From Aspidiotus rigidus (taxonomy: Eukaryota > Arthropoda > Insecta > Hemiptera > Diaspididae): a DNA stretch of 64,000 nt. This document shows positions 22,748 through 33,223 of this stretch, in pieces. Position 1 is the stretch's first letter. Each line of letters begins with the position of its first letter. The translations under genes were made by a program, and so were the position numbers. The stretch is from assembly GCA_035079385.1 (NCBI GenBank), contig JAVHKY010000001.1, positions 8,766,501 to 8,830,500 on the forward strand. Reading direction: 5' to 3'. Below the pieces are notes generated by a model that had not been told where the DNA came from, made no database searches, and saw nothing but the letters and a program-made list of their open reading frames with translations.

Positions 22748-23481
22748 ATGAATTTCATAAAACAAGAGCAACGGTTTGTGAAAGCCCGCGCGCAAGCCAC
22801 CGTTCTTGGTATAGATGCAAATTTCAAAGCCTTCCCTGGTTGGTGTGACCGTTTCATGAAGAGATCTGGGCTGACTTTGAGGCGTCGTACAACAATATGT
22901 CAGAAACTTTCTGCGGAATATGAAGAGAAACTGGTGAGTTTCCAGCGATTTGTGATAAGACTACGTAAAGAAAAGGGGTACTGTTTGAGTGATATTGGAA
23001 ATGCTGATGAGACCCCAGTTTACTTTGACATATTACGAAATACGACTGTTCACACGAAAGGAGATAAAGAAGTCAAGGTTTTGAGCACAGGTTATGAGAA
23101 ATGTCGAATAACGGTCATGCTATGCATCACAGCTGACGGAAACAAACTCCCCCCTTACATAATTTTGCGACGAAAAACTATACCCAAGAATGAAAAATTT
23201 CCGCGTACTGTGATTGTTCGGGCCAATGAGAATTCGTGGATGACGGGAGAGCTCATGCAAGAGTGGACTCGTTCAGTATGGGGAAGACGCCCGAAAGCCG
23301 TACGTTCGCAAAGGGGCTTGTTAGTACTGGACTCGTTCAAAGGCCATTTGACTGACGACGTGAGGAGAAGCATAAGCGATGGTAACTCCGACGTAGTCAT
23401 CATTCCTGGCGGTATGACAAAGAAACTTCAGGCGTTGGATGTCAGTATCAATAAACCGTTCAAGGCCTATCTGAAAATGGA
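22748..23481 (+). pseudogene. pogo/Tigger-type transposase, first part
   Basis: The ATG at 22748 begins inside the CENP-B-type DNA-binding region (FKAFPGWCDRFMKRSGLTLR). It runs into a DDE_1 catalytic core with D87 (GNADETPVYFD), D195 (LLVLDSFKGHLTDDV) and D231 (LQALDVSINKPFK). This gives the DDD triad usual for pogo-like enzymes. The N-terminal helix-turn-helix and the left terminal repeat were not found upstream. The frame breaks off three codons after YLK because an RTE-like retrotransposon inserted at 23482; the C-terminus resumes at 25473. Apart from that insertion and the missing start, the coding sequence looks intact. Confidence 0.88.
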
Positions 23482-25427
23482 GCGCTAATAAACAAAAGAG
23501 AAAAAATGAAAGGAGTTAAGAAGAGCGCTAGGGATAAAATAGAACTAAATTTAATAAGTAAAGTGATTAAACAAAAATTGAGAGAATATAATGAGAACAA
23601 GGAGAAAGAGTTCATAGAGGAAGTATTAGAAACAACACAGAGCACAAAAAAAATAAGAAAAGAAATGTCATTAGGAATAAGATGGATTAAATATATGACG
23701 GATGAAAATGGTGACAAAATATACAACAGAAATGGCATTAATAGAGTAGCAACGAATTTCTATCGAAAGCTATATGGGAAGGAAAAAGGAATGGAACAGG
23801 AAAGTGTAAGAAAAGCAAACGAAAAATGGGATAATGATGAAATACCAGAAATAATGTATAATGAAGTGGAGAATGCAATAAAGTCACTAAAACCAGAGAA
23901 GGCAGTCGGTACAGAAGGAATTTCAAATGAGCATCTAAAATATGGGGGGGAAAAGATGATAGAGAAGATTACCAAATTATTAAACCTAGTGCTGAGGGAG
24001 AGAAAGATACCAAACGATTGGAGGAAATCAGATATAAAAATAATATATAAGAAGGGAGAAAGGTGTAAAATACAAAATTATAGACCAATAAGCATAACTT
24101 CGACATTAGCAAAAATATACTCGAAAATAATAAATAATAGAATCCGAAGAGTGATAGAGGATAATCAGCCTGTGGAGCAAGCAGGCTTCAGGAGAGGCTT
24201 CTCGACAATGGACCATATCTATGTAGTGACTCAAGTAATGGAAAAAGCTCGAGAATATGATCAAAAAATCTACTTAGCCTTTATTGACTACACAAAGGCC
24301 TTCGATATGGTAAATCATGAGTTTATGGTAAAAGCGTTGGTGAACCAAGGAATACAAGCAGGATATATTGAAATCATTAGGGATATGTATAATCAACAAG
24401 AAGCAAGGGTAATCACTGATGTTAAAGGGGAGCCCTTCAAAATCAAGAATGGAATTAAGCAAGGGGACCCACTGTCGTCATTAATATTCATAGCAGCAAT
24501 AGAAGAAGTGTTTAAGAAACTGTTTTGGGAAAATAAGGGAATAAATGTGAACGGGAAGCGTCTAAATCACCTGCGTTTTGCGGATGACATAGTAATAATA
24601 AGTCAGAATGTGGAAGAACTGGGGGAAATGATACATGAACTGGAAAAGGAGAGTAAAAAAGCAGGGCTAGAGATAAATTTCGACAAAACAAAAATCATAG
24701 GGGAAAAAGAGGAAAACGATAATGTAAAAATAGGGGAAAATGAAATAACATGGGATGAGGAAATTATATATCTGGGTCAGAGAGTATCACAGGAAAATAG
24801 AACGAAAGATGAAGTTAGTCGAAGAGTGAAACTAGCATGGAAGAAATTCTGGAGTTTAAAGAGCATCTTCAAAGGGAAATATAAATATAAGAGTAAAGCA
24901 GACGTGCTTAATAGCTGTGTCCTCCCCACATTAACGTATGGCTCGCAGACATGGGCGACCACCAAGAAAGAGGAAATAAAAATAAGGACAGCAAACAATT
25001 CCATGATGAGGACAATGTTAAATGTAAGGTTGAAGGATAAAATGAAGATAGAAACTATCAAGCGAAAATTCAGAAATGCCAAAAACTTTTTACACGAGGC
25101 TAGGAGATTGAAGTGGAACTGGGCAGGTCACGTTTCTAGACTGCAGGACGACAGATGGACGCAAAGAATAACGAACTGGTACATAGGAGGTAAAAGAAAA
25201 AGAGGAGGACAGAAGCGAAAGTGGTCAGACGAAATTGTAGGGTTTCTTCATAATAAACAATATCAGCGAATAGCTAGAGATAGAATCGAATGGGCGAGGT
25301 TGAGTGAGGCCTATGCCCAAGATATGGGCGTTGAAAAATATTGTAAAATATAAATTAATACGAATAAATTAATTAAACATATGAATAGTTAGTATATAAG
25401 ATGTTCCAAAAAATAGAAAATAAAGGC

Positions 25428-25472
<45 letters not shown>
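23482..25472 (+). mobile_element. RTE-like non-LTR retrotransposon inserted in the pogo transposase
   Basis: A perfect 14-bp target-site duplication TATCTGAAAATGGA flanks it (23468-23481 and 25473-25486). The element is 5' truncated (no endonuclease) and ends in a (TTA)n tail at about 25429-25472, a typical RTE ending. The exact duplication and intact ORF indicate a recent event. Confidence 0.93.
23506..25353 (+). CDS. Reverse transcriptase, RTE-like, partial ORF
   Basis: 615 codons from an ATG at 23506 with no stops. Motifs in order: KSLKPEKAVGTEGISNEHLK, IPNDWRKSDIKIIYKKG, NYRPISITSTLAKIYSKII, EQAGFRRGFSTMDHI, LAFIDYTKAFDMVNH, NGIKQGDPLSSLIF, and the catalytic FADD at residues 358-361. These are followed by IIYLGQRVSQENRTKDEV, VLPTLTYGSQTWATTK and a C-terminal WNWAGHVSRLQDDRWTQRI ... 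RGGQKRKWSDEI. The WAGHV-R--D-RW block is typical of RTE-type and related endonuclease-reverse transcriptases. The APE endonuclease that should precede it is absent, as expected for a truncated copy. Confidence 0.88.
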   Translation: MKGVKKSARDKIELNLISKVIKQKLREYNENKEKEFIEEVLETTQSTKKIRKEMSLGIRWIKYMTDENGDKIYNRNGINRVATNFYRKLYGKEKGMEQESVRKANEKWDNDEIPEIMYNEVENAIKSLKPEKAVGTEGISNEHLKYGGEKMIEKITKLLNLVLRERKIPNDWRKSDIKIIYKKGERCKIQNYRPISITSTLAKIYSKIINNRIRRVIEDNQPVEQAGFRRGFSTMDHIYVVTQVMEKAREYDQKIYLAFIDYTKAFDMVNHEFMVKALVNQGIQAGYIEIIRDMYNQQEARVITDVKGEPFKIKNGIKQGDPLSSLIFIAAIEEVFKKLFWENKGINVNGKRLNHLRFADDIVIISQNVEELGEMIHELEKESKKAGLEINFDKTKIIGEKEENDNVKIGENEITWDEEIIYLGQRVSQENRTKDEVSRRVKLAWKKFWSLKSIFKGKYKYKSKADVLNSCVLPTLTYGSQTWATTKKEEIKIRTANNSMMRTMLNVRLKDKMKIETIKRKFRNAKNFLHEARRLKWNWAGHVSRLQDDRWTQRITNWYIGGKRKRGGQKRKWSDEIVGFLHNKQYQRIARDRIEWARLSEAYAQDMGVEKYCKI

Positions 25473-25475
<3 letters not shown>

Positions 25476-25742
25476 CTGAAAATGGAATACGATCACTGGC
25501 TGATGCAAGACAATCTACCACTAACTGCCACTGGTAAAATAAAGAAAGCGCCTGCTAGTGAAATAGCACATTGGGTCGATCCCGGGACAATGATCGAGAA
25601 ATCCTTCCAAAAATGTTGTATTTCTAATTCCGTGGATGGTACCGAAGACGATATCTTATGGGAGGACAGTGAAAATGAATGTTCTTCGACCGATGAAGAT
25701 GACGACTCAGCAATTTCTAGCGAGGAAGATGATTCAGAGTAG
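25473..25742 (+). pseudogene. pogo/Tigger-type transposase, C-terminal part
   Basis: Directly after the RTE tail the frame resumes with the duplicated target (LKME) and goes on YDHWL, then GKIKKAPASEIAHWV, KSFQKCCISNSVDGTEDD. It ends in a very acidic Ser/Glu/Asp tail, stop at 25740-25742. K.S.EI..WV and SF..CCISN are standard for the C-terminus of pogo/Tigger transposases. The two halves align without loss other than the duplication. Confidence 0.88.
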
Positions 25743-26223
25743 TACCTAGTTACCTACTGATTTTTTTTTGTGATTTTTCTATTTACCATTATTGATACAT
25801 AGTTTGCGGCTTATATTTGAGCAAAACAAAATATTTTTGAAATGCATCTCAAAATCTTGGGTGCGGCTTATATTCGAGTTTTTACGGTATTAATGTCAAA
25901 AAATGTCAACTATAGCAGATATTGAAAACGAACAATTACAGAAGGAAGGACTTGAAATTTTTTACAGATTCCAGAAATGATCGACCGCATCCAGAAAATA
26001 CTGACGTTCCATTGAACTAGTAGACTAAGAGGCCGCTACAGACCCGTTTAACCGAGGGGGACACGAAATTTTCATACGGTTCGACATTCGATAGTGTATT
26101 GTAACTGTGTGAACACGTTGGGCATCTGCCGGTTTGAATCGGTTGCGTAAAGGGGTGGCAGCGCCTTAAACTTGTCAAAACGATATAATTTTTTAGTTTA
26201 TTAGATGGAGAATAAGAATTAAA

Positions 26224-26266
26224 GCGTCTGCCAACCAAAGTTGGTTGCTAAAGTGTCGGCAGACGC
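26224..26266. other. Hairpin inside the PLE-associated repeat
   Basis: GCGTCTGCC pairs with GGCAGACGC (26224-26232 and 26258-26266). Between them AACCAAAGTTGGTT can form a second small hairpin. In the copy at about 29504 the outer stem is partly decayed. Confidence 0.6.
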
Positions 26267-26410
26267 ACTGAAAGTTTCCGAAAATGGTGTGTCATTCAAC
26301 TTCGTAAATATAATATTCTTATTTCTGGCGTTAATTGATTCGTCATTCGGGTAAGAATAATATATGATTAAATTTGAAGTTGACCCGATCCAAAGGTAGG
26401 CAGAACATTT

Positions 26411-26411
26411 T

Positions 26412-26476
<65 letters not shown>
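26411..26476. repeat. (GA)n microsatellite
   Basis: Over 30 GA units followed by a G-rich stretch. The inverted partner at about 29340 has no such run, so it expanded after duplication. Confidence 0.97.
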
Positions 26477-26478
<2 letters not shown>

Positions 26479-26799
26479 GGGGGGAGGGTAGAATTTAAAA
26501 ATTTCAAAGGGGACTTTCTTGGTACAAAAATTTTCTGAGAGAGGTTTTGAACAAGATTTTATGATATTTTTTAGTAACATTTTCAGTCCTGTCGAGGGGT
26601 TGTCAATACACCACTGGCCAAATCGAGTTATTGTTTGATCATAAAAATTGCCAATAATGAACGAACGCCCTTGAAATAAACTCAGACATAAACCACTAGT
26701 TTTTTCAATTCTTTTTTTCGTTTTCTTTTCTCTCGAAATCGCATTAATACAGGTATAATATGAATGAAAATGATTAACGAATAAAGTTACATTTCCTAA

Positions 26800-27800
26800 G
26801 AGAGAGGTGACAAATTTAATATTAAAATTATAACTTTGTGGTGTGCAACAGGTTTATAAAATGTAAATTCGAACTTTCGAAAAATATGGCTCTGGAATAA
26901 GGCCGAATTCAGGACAGACTTTGTTGAGAACTTCTTCTCAGAACTGTGTAAGATGAAGACAAATTTCATAATCCTCGAGTGCTCTTCTACGATTGAACCT
27001 TCGCTCATACCGCAACGAATGACATTTGAAAGGGTCGAATCTATGCTAAAGCAGGTGATCAGCAAATGGTGACTCCCTGTTCTCCGGCCTCGAATCGTAG
27101 GCAACTCGATACTTTTGAAAACGGGTAGAAAAACATCTCTCCGTCTCCCCAATATAAACCACCGGGAAATCAGGACAAGAAAGTCTGTACACGCCACATT
27201 TCCCTGAAGGAGAGATCAAGCTTTTAGATAAAGCGAGATAGGCTTTCAAAGACCGGAGCTTTAAAAAAAACAGCCTCAAAAGTAGAAGCCTTTAGGATCT
27301 TAGCCAGTTTGCTGGTAAATTTCCTCTCAAATAGGGGAGGCGGATCCACTTGGTCTTACTAGAAGAAGAGGAAGAGGAGGGAAAACTTGGCAGAGAGGTC
27401 AGCTGCTTGCGAGACTTAGAAACCAATTGCCCCGACTTAGCTTTTGGACATTACAACGGGCAAGATATTTAATGGTATGCGAAAGAAAGAACACTCCGAA
27501 GGGAGAATAAACACTAACGTATTCTTCTAACATTTAATGGAATTGAGTTCTTGGCGGAAGGAGGTATGTGTATCTTCAAGAGAGGATACAAGCCGATAAA
27601 TCATCGCCATATAAGGAACCTCCACGTAACGAGGGTGACAGAAAGAAGTAGAATTGCGGAGGAGGTCGGTTTCCTGTAGCTGCTAAAGGAGTGTCCATCC
27701 GTCGCGTCGTAAGGGAGATGAATTCAGTCTTCCATGTTTCGTTACCGGACAAATTTCCGACGCCGTTTCGCCAACAACCCATTGGTCTCGAAAGTGAATT
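26800..27800 (-). pseudogene. Penelope-like element, GIY-YIG endonuclease remnant
   Basis: On the minus strand 27279-27046 reads SPSGKCGVYRLSCPDFPVVY, then IGETERCFSTRF and ENRESPFADHL. This is the GIY-YIG signature as found in PLEs. After a frame change it continues with SRVLEDYEICLHLT-like text (LEDYEICLH) and ends near 26830. Upstream (27300-27790) traces such as RDQWVVGETAS and FCHPRYVEVPYMAMIYR fit the PLE linker but are broken by stops. The element's reverse transcriptase is not seen, and a non-LTR fragment lies at its upstream side. Confidence 0.7.
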
Positions 27801-27866
27801 TCACGCTCGGGTAGCGAGAGTTAAGAAACCAAAGAAACTCGTGCAAAACAGCCTCTGACCCCTATG

Positions 27867-28880
27867 AATAAAATTTTTATATATTTATTTATTTTAATTA
27901 ACGAGCTGCTAGCAGCCTGCCTTTAGGGCCATGAGCTTAGTGAAGTTGTGTTTAGATGCGTGAGAGGAAGTTTGCTTGTTGTTGGGGATGGAGGAGAAGT
28001 CATGTGATAGTGCTTCTGTATGATTGTGAGGGATGGTTAAGGAATTATGGAGTTGGGTTGGGGCAGGAAAAGATGTGTTGAACGGTTACGATTCGTAATG
28101 AGGGCATTAGAGGGGCATAAGATGAAAGTGAGGTGGATGTGTGTGAGTCTGGTGTGGCCGATTCTGGGTGATGACTATTTCTTCTCTGCGAGTCGACAAA
28201 TTTGAAGAGTCCCAGGAATGGGGATATTTTTAATCTGGGCTCGTTTATTCAAGTGTGATTTGACATTAGACCAATGATTGAACCATGCTTGAGTGATGAA
28301 TTTGTTGATATGTTTGGAGAGATCTGAGCGTGAGGGGGAGGAAAGAGCGGTTGACTGACGGGTATTGGGTTACTAGTTTGGCAGCTTTGTCTGCACTTTC
28401 GTTCCCTGGGATGCCCTTGTGACCGGGCACCCATATGAAGAATAATGGGATGGGGTGGCAATGAGAGTGTGAATACGATTTATGAGTGGGTAGGAGGAGG
28501 TGTGGTTGGAGATGGCGTCAAGTGATGGTAAGTAATCGGAGATGACCAAGAAAGGATCAAGGTGGAGAGAAGAGGGTAAACTGCGCAGGATGTGTTCAAA
28601 GCAGCTAAAGGTTGCTTGTATTTCCGGGGTAAAGAATGATGCGGTGTTGCGGTGCCGGTAAGAGACTGTGATGTGATCCTCGGTTCTGTTTTGATATTTA
28701 GAACCATAAGTGTATGGGTGGGGTTGTGAAACGTGTCAAGAATTTTGTTAAACTGTGTCTGATATTCTGTCAAAGATGTTGAAAGACGGATAAAATCTGG
28801 ATCCGAGACTCTGATGAACATCACAACATTCGCGGCGACATGGATGTTTTTAAAATGCGAATGACGTTCTTTTTCATTTT
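27867..28880 (-). pseudogene. Non-LTR retrotransposon 3' part with RNase H domain
   Basis: On the minus strand THTYGSKYQNRTEDHITVSY resembles the first RNase H block (YTDGSK), with the catalytic Asp changed to Tyr. Later IPLFFIWVPGHKGIPGNESA and DKAAKL give the classic WVPGHxGIxGNExADxxAK block. The two blocks are in different frames, so there is at least one frameshift. The 3' end (minus sense) is an AAATAAATA-type tail at about 27867-27900. RNase H of this kind occurs in I, R1-related and Jockey-group elements; the clade is not decided. It probably inserted into the PLE nest. Confidence 0.7.
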
Positions 28881-29210
28881 TTGTTCGCAAAATATGAAGA
28901 AATGAACAGCAAACAATAAAAATAAGATCGATTGAATAAAAAAAGATTATTCACTTTGTATAAAATTGAGTATAAATTGACATAGCAAGTTGAGTACAAA
29001 ACTTACTAGTATTTACATTTAAAGTGAAGAGTAGCTAATTTTAATGAGTGAAACGGAGGCGTCGATTAGGAATCCGTATTAAAAAATTTACTCATCATAT
29101 ATTAGGTATCTTCAGTAAAGCTCATGATTCAATTATTTATTAAAAACCCACCCGTAAGCATAGCATAGTTTGATTCATTAATTTACAACCCCTGTAGTCA
29201 ACCTGACCAG

Positions 29211-29780
29211 CGGTGTAATGACAACCCCTCGACAGGACTGAAAATGTTACTAAAAAAATATCATAAAATCTTGTTCAAAATCTCTCTCAGAAAATTTTTG
29301 TACCAAGAAAGTCCCCTTTGAAATTTTTTAATTCAACCCTCCCCCCTTTCTCCACAATGTTCTACCTACCTATGTGCGCCACTAGATCGGGTCAACTCCC
29401 AATCATATATCATTCTTAGCCCCATGACGAATCAATTAACGCTAAAAATGAGAATATTATATTTACGAAGTTGAATGACACACCATTTTTGGAAACTTTC
29501 AGTGCGTCTGCCGACACTTTAGCAACCAGCTTTGGCTGCCAAACGCTTTAATTCTTATTCTCTATCTAATAAACTAGAAAATGATATCGATTTCAAGTAT
29601 ATGTTCGGCAGGTTAAATGGTGTGCGATTTTTGACAAGTTTAAGGCGCTGCCACCCCTTTACGCAACCGATTCAAGCCGGCAGACGCCCAACATGTTCAC
29701 ACAGTTATAACAATATGACCGAATGAAAATTTCATGTTCCCCCGGTTAAATGGATCTGTGGCGGCCTCTTAGTCTATAGG
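29211..29780 (+). repeat. PLE terminal repeat, inverted copy B
   Basis: Inverted partner of 26021-26640, without the GA expansion but with an extra ~25-bp stretch (CATTATATG-like variant near 29590). Together the two bracket the PLE and RNase H fragments, giving a 3.7-kb structure with ~570-600-bp inverted ends. Confidence 0.85.
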
Positions 29781-30057
29781 TATTTTATGCAAAATAATAT
29801 AAGACAGTACACATGTTCAAAAAAAAAATAAATAAAAACAGCCTACTTTTTTAGCTGCCTGGGATTGCCTTCATTAACTGTTCAATCAAGGCAAAAAGGA
29901 AACTTATTTTATGAGGGATTGGTCTCTTAGTTCATACTTTCTCTAAATGTAGATTAAACTTTGTTGCTCACCCCCTTGAGAGTTAAGCTCTTGAGTCCCA
30001 ATTTCTCCGAGTTTGCCCCATCAGCTACACCTCTATCCAAATTTTTTCAAGTCCCTC

Positions 30058-30450
30058 TCAGGAACTGATGTGTTTCCAAGTCCTCGTAATCAACCGGGTT
30101 TCGCCGATATAAAAGCTGTGGCAGTCAAGGCACTTTACTCTGCAATCACCACTTCTCTCACGTCTGGGGATCTCGTCTTCAAGGTTGACCAGGAGTTTGC
30201 TTGAAGAAGTAGCTTCGTAGAAAGCAGGACGGTCAAAAACCATAAAGACGCAAAACACGACTCAGTTTAGTGGAAAGAGGGCCCAAGAAGAGCAAACGAA
30301 TCTATTTGAATTCATCAGTTCGGTGGGAGGAGGAAGGGGGTCACGAAGAAGCAAAGTGTAATTGTCAAGACATCTCCTAACCAATTCTTTATGGATCAGC
30401 AAGTAATTAAAATCAATGTCGACGTGGTTTGAGGGCGCGAGGTACTTCAT
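30058..30450 (-). pseudogene. Penelope-like element, linker and GIY-YIG remnant
   Basis: Minus-strand reading gives LVNLEDEIPRRERSGDCRVK followed by CLDCHSFYIGETRLITRTW and HIS. The G(V/D)YRVKC ... FYIGET pattern is the PLE endonuclease. Upstream, FLGPLSTKLSRVLRLYGF resembles the PLE segment before the endonuclease. Frames are broken. It faces a plus-strand PLE reverse transcriptase fragment only 150 bp away, so at least two PLE copies meet here. Confidence 0.7.
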
Positions 30451-30599
30451 GGTGGCAATCTCTCCGATACGCTGACTTTGGGGAAGAATCTCGGCTCTTT
30501 ATAGAAATGTGCTGGAAGTGGAGCATATTATGCCCCTTCAGAGGAACTGTCTAAAAATTACCCGGTGGGTTTCCCACTCTTTCTAACTGATTGAATCTA

Positions 30600-30900
30600 A
30601 AACTCAATCAGAGTTTTGTTCCTCATGTTCTAGAATGGATCCGCTACGTCCATTACGTCTTTCGAGTCTGGAGTGCTTCAACACTTCAGCTCCAGGTCTC
30701 AACCCTCACCATACGTTATGAAGTTTCAAACTTGAAGTCTCCGGCAGGTCAATACATTTCCTCGACCTCTCTGTCTCCCTTGATGAGCATCAAGACAAAC
30801 TCACCCCTCGCTTTTGAGTTTATTCGAAACCCATCATAAACTGGCCGGACTTTCAAGGGTGCTTATTTGGAATCTTTTTATAAGATCGGGCGAGAGAATT
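30600..30900 (+). pseudogene. Penelope-like element, reverse transcriptase palm fragment
   Basis: Plus-strand reading gives FVPHVLEWIRYVHYVFRVW, then in a shifted frame SGRSIHFLDLSVSLDEHQDK and LTPRF.VYSKP. The PLE consensus is WxRYVDDxFxxW ... FLDLxI ... VYRKPT. The catalytic DD is HY here. No endonuclease follows in the same orientation. Confidence 0.7.
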
Positions 30901-32630
30901 TTTTTTGTTATTTTAAAGGCCTTGGTTTAATGACGTTCCGGTTCGCCACTTCAGGGTCTTTCATCTGTAGACTAAGGTCTGCCTAGAAATAGAATATTGA
31001 ATGATCTGAAGTCAACGAATTCTGTAGCTCGATGAGAAACGATACAAAAACCTCACTGATCGTGAGGAAGACAATCGAAAATCTTCGTTAGCACCAAAAG
31101 AACAACATATTGACATATTACGTATCTTCTTCGTACCCCTAATCCTATTCAAAACCTTCTGGTTGAAATTCGAATTTCATGAGGCCGTCGCTCCTCCCCC
31201 CCTCGACGAAATTTCTAGAGTTTTGCGAGGCCATAAACACCCCACCCCTCCCCCTTAAATGATGACGAAACCTTGGGAAAAATTCCCGAGTTTTTCGAGG
31301 AAAGCTACTTTTCCACTTGACACTCTAGAGGAAAGTTAAAAAACAGATGACCTAAAAAGTCCGTTGACGAAATTTTGAGAAATAGACTGAGCATCAACAC
31401 CTAAAGATAGGGGAAAAAATTGATATTACGACCGTTTATAAAGTCGAGACGCTGCATAAACAAAAAAAAAAAAAGTTATATTCACAAGAAGAAGATTTCT
31501 CCAATTCACTGTAAAAAAGTTGCGAATATCAATTAATATATTTCGGCTATTTTCTTATAAGATTTTGACCGTCTTGACTATTATAATAATTTTAAATGTT
31601 TTTTCCCTGAGAAAAAACTCGAAATTCGTACGCCTCCCACTCTCGTTCAAGCTTCATTTTGTCTGACTCGATAACATTAATCTTTTCAAAAATATGTCCA
31701 GTAAAGATGGCCTTCAATTCTTGTTCCAACAAAAATTCCCAATATTACTCATTCAAACGGGAAAACAAATGTAACGAGCTAGCATCAATATTTTATCACT
31801 TTTTCCATTCCAGCATTACGACGTGTACACATAAAAAAATAAAGTCCACGGGTAGGCCTCCTTATACTAAAAAATATGTAATTCAGACTTCGACGTTACA
31901 TTTTCTTGGTTTAGCGAAGAAAGCTTTCGACGGTGAAAAAACTTTTCACTGAAGCTGTGATTTCACTATTCGGCTAAAAGACGTTAAAGTAAAGTAAAGT
32001 TTTTAAAATTAAAATTAAGAAAGGCGGATGGATGGTAAAGTATTACAAATGGGACACTGAAGCTTTTTTTTTCTTTATGTTTTCTAGCGAAAGATTCTTC
32101 AACGAGAAAATGGGTTTATCATGTAAAACAGGGAGTAATATAATCCTAGCCACGAGCATTACTCATTAAGGGTTTAGTAATGGAAAACAAATGGGGATTA
32201 AAGGCATGTTGCACTTTTAATTTCGTCCTTTTAATATTTATCTACCCCATCTGTCTTGGAGACTGTTTTTTTTTCTCTCTCCTTCTTTACGCTCGCCTTT
32301 AATAATAATTAAACTTAACTTCTGTATTTCTATTAAAAAGGCTAAGATTTGTTTGTTACGGTCGGATTTTTAATGATTTTTTTTTTCTTTTTTTAAGGCG
32401 TAAACGAGTCCTTGTATCCTTTTATGTTTTATGAATTTAGATCGTACAGCTTGCGCGCACGCAAACGGGATTGAGCATCGACGAAGACAAAGTGAGTGAA
32501 TTTGGGTCACGATTTAAAGTTGATATTCTATCATCGAATCGTGATTTGAGAATTGTATTACTTGTAATCTCAACAAAATCAAACAGCCTCATGTCAGTGT
32601 TTCGGCAGAACCAAGAGGTATCTTAATTTC
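30900..32630. other. Intergenic, no supported gene
   Basis: AT-rich with C-runs near 31195-31255 and short A- and T-runs. The frame at 31659-31952 has no recognisable feature. Confidence 0.5.
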
Positions 32631-32638
32631 ACCTAGAA

Positions 32639-32752
32639 TTTTCCAAATGTACAATTCTACTCTTTATTTTGCGACCGCAACTGATGATGGGATAACACCC
32701 GAAAGTACTCTTGTAAAAGCAACTAATAAAGTGGAAATGTACACTTGGAAAA
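32639..32752 (+). ncRNA. Hammerhead-ribozyme-like RNA with long stem I
   Basis: The core reads CTGATGA (32681-32687), U, GGG/CCC stem II (GGGATAACACCC), GAAA (32701-32704), GTACTC and TTG. A15.1-U16.1 and G-C within AGTACT give the tiny palindromic stem III seen in retroelement hammerheads. Cleavage would fall after C at 32710. CAA just before CTGATGA pairs with TTG just after the site as inner stem I. Outer arms 32639-32668 and 32725-32752 (TTTTCCAAATGTACA... and ...TGTACACTTGGAAAA) extend stem I over about 28 base pairs. One unpaired U before stem II departs from the consensus. No PLE coding remnant is seen right beside it. Confidence 0.55.
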
Positions 32753-33223
32753 CCTTTTTTTTTCAATATTAGTGCTCTACTTACACTTTACTCACTCAAT
32801 ATGAGTTTCAATAATAGTCTTTTCGCTCACATCGCCCGAATACATTTGTATATCTGACTTTTTCTCTTCTTTCCCCGAGAAATTTACCTCAATCTTGATT
32901 TTTAAAGGTGCTGTTTGTAAAATTCCGCTCTAGATGTGGAGTCTTGATCTTCTTTTGAACAAGAGATCTTAACGAAAATCATAAATCCTATTTTCACATA
33001 CGATCCAAAGAAAGCATAATATGGTGACACGGAAGTCAATTTTGAGGAACCGTATTATCCACAGAAGATTTTTCACGTCATAACCCTCAACCTCAGTGAC
33101 GTCACCATCCCTAACCTTAAGACATATTATCTTTGTTCTTATGGATGTGCATTTCTGAAGTAAATTAGTTACCAAAATACTAGCTGACAAAGCAGTAATT
33201 TTGGAATATTACGAGTATTTTCA

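Larger units (their letters stand above)
22600..25889 (+). mobile_element. pogo/Tigger-type DNA transposon, 5' end lost
   Basis: The right terminus reads GAGTTTTTACGG followed by TA (25888-25889), the expected TA target. Two copies of TGCGGCTTATATT(T/C)GAG at 25805-25821 and 25862-25878 look like subterminal transposase sites. The left end lacks the matching inverted repeat, so the start (about 22600) is approximate. The element hosts the RTE insertion at 23482-25472. Confidence 0.75.
26021..26640 (-). repeat. PLE terminal repeat (pLTR-like), copy A
   Basis: About 600 bp here is the inverted copy of 29211-29780. Shared blocks include CCACCCCTTTACGCAACCGA, TGAAAATGTTACTAAAAAA(A)TATC and AGTGCGTCTGCCGACACTTT. 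Copy A alone carries a (GA)n expansion at 26411-26476. It lies directly 3' (minus sense) of a PLE endonuclease remnant, the usual position of a PLE terminal repeat. Confidence 0.85.
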
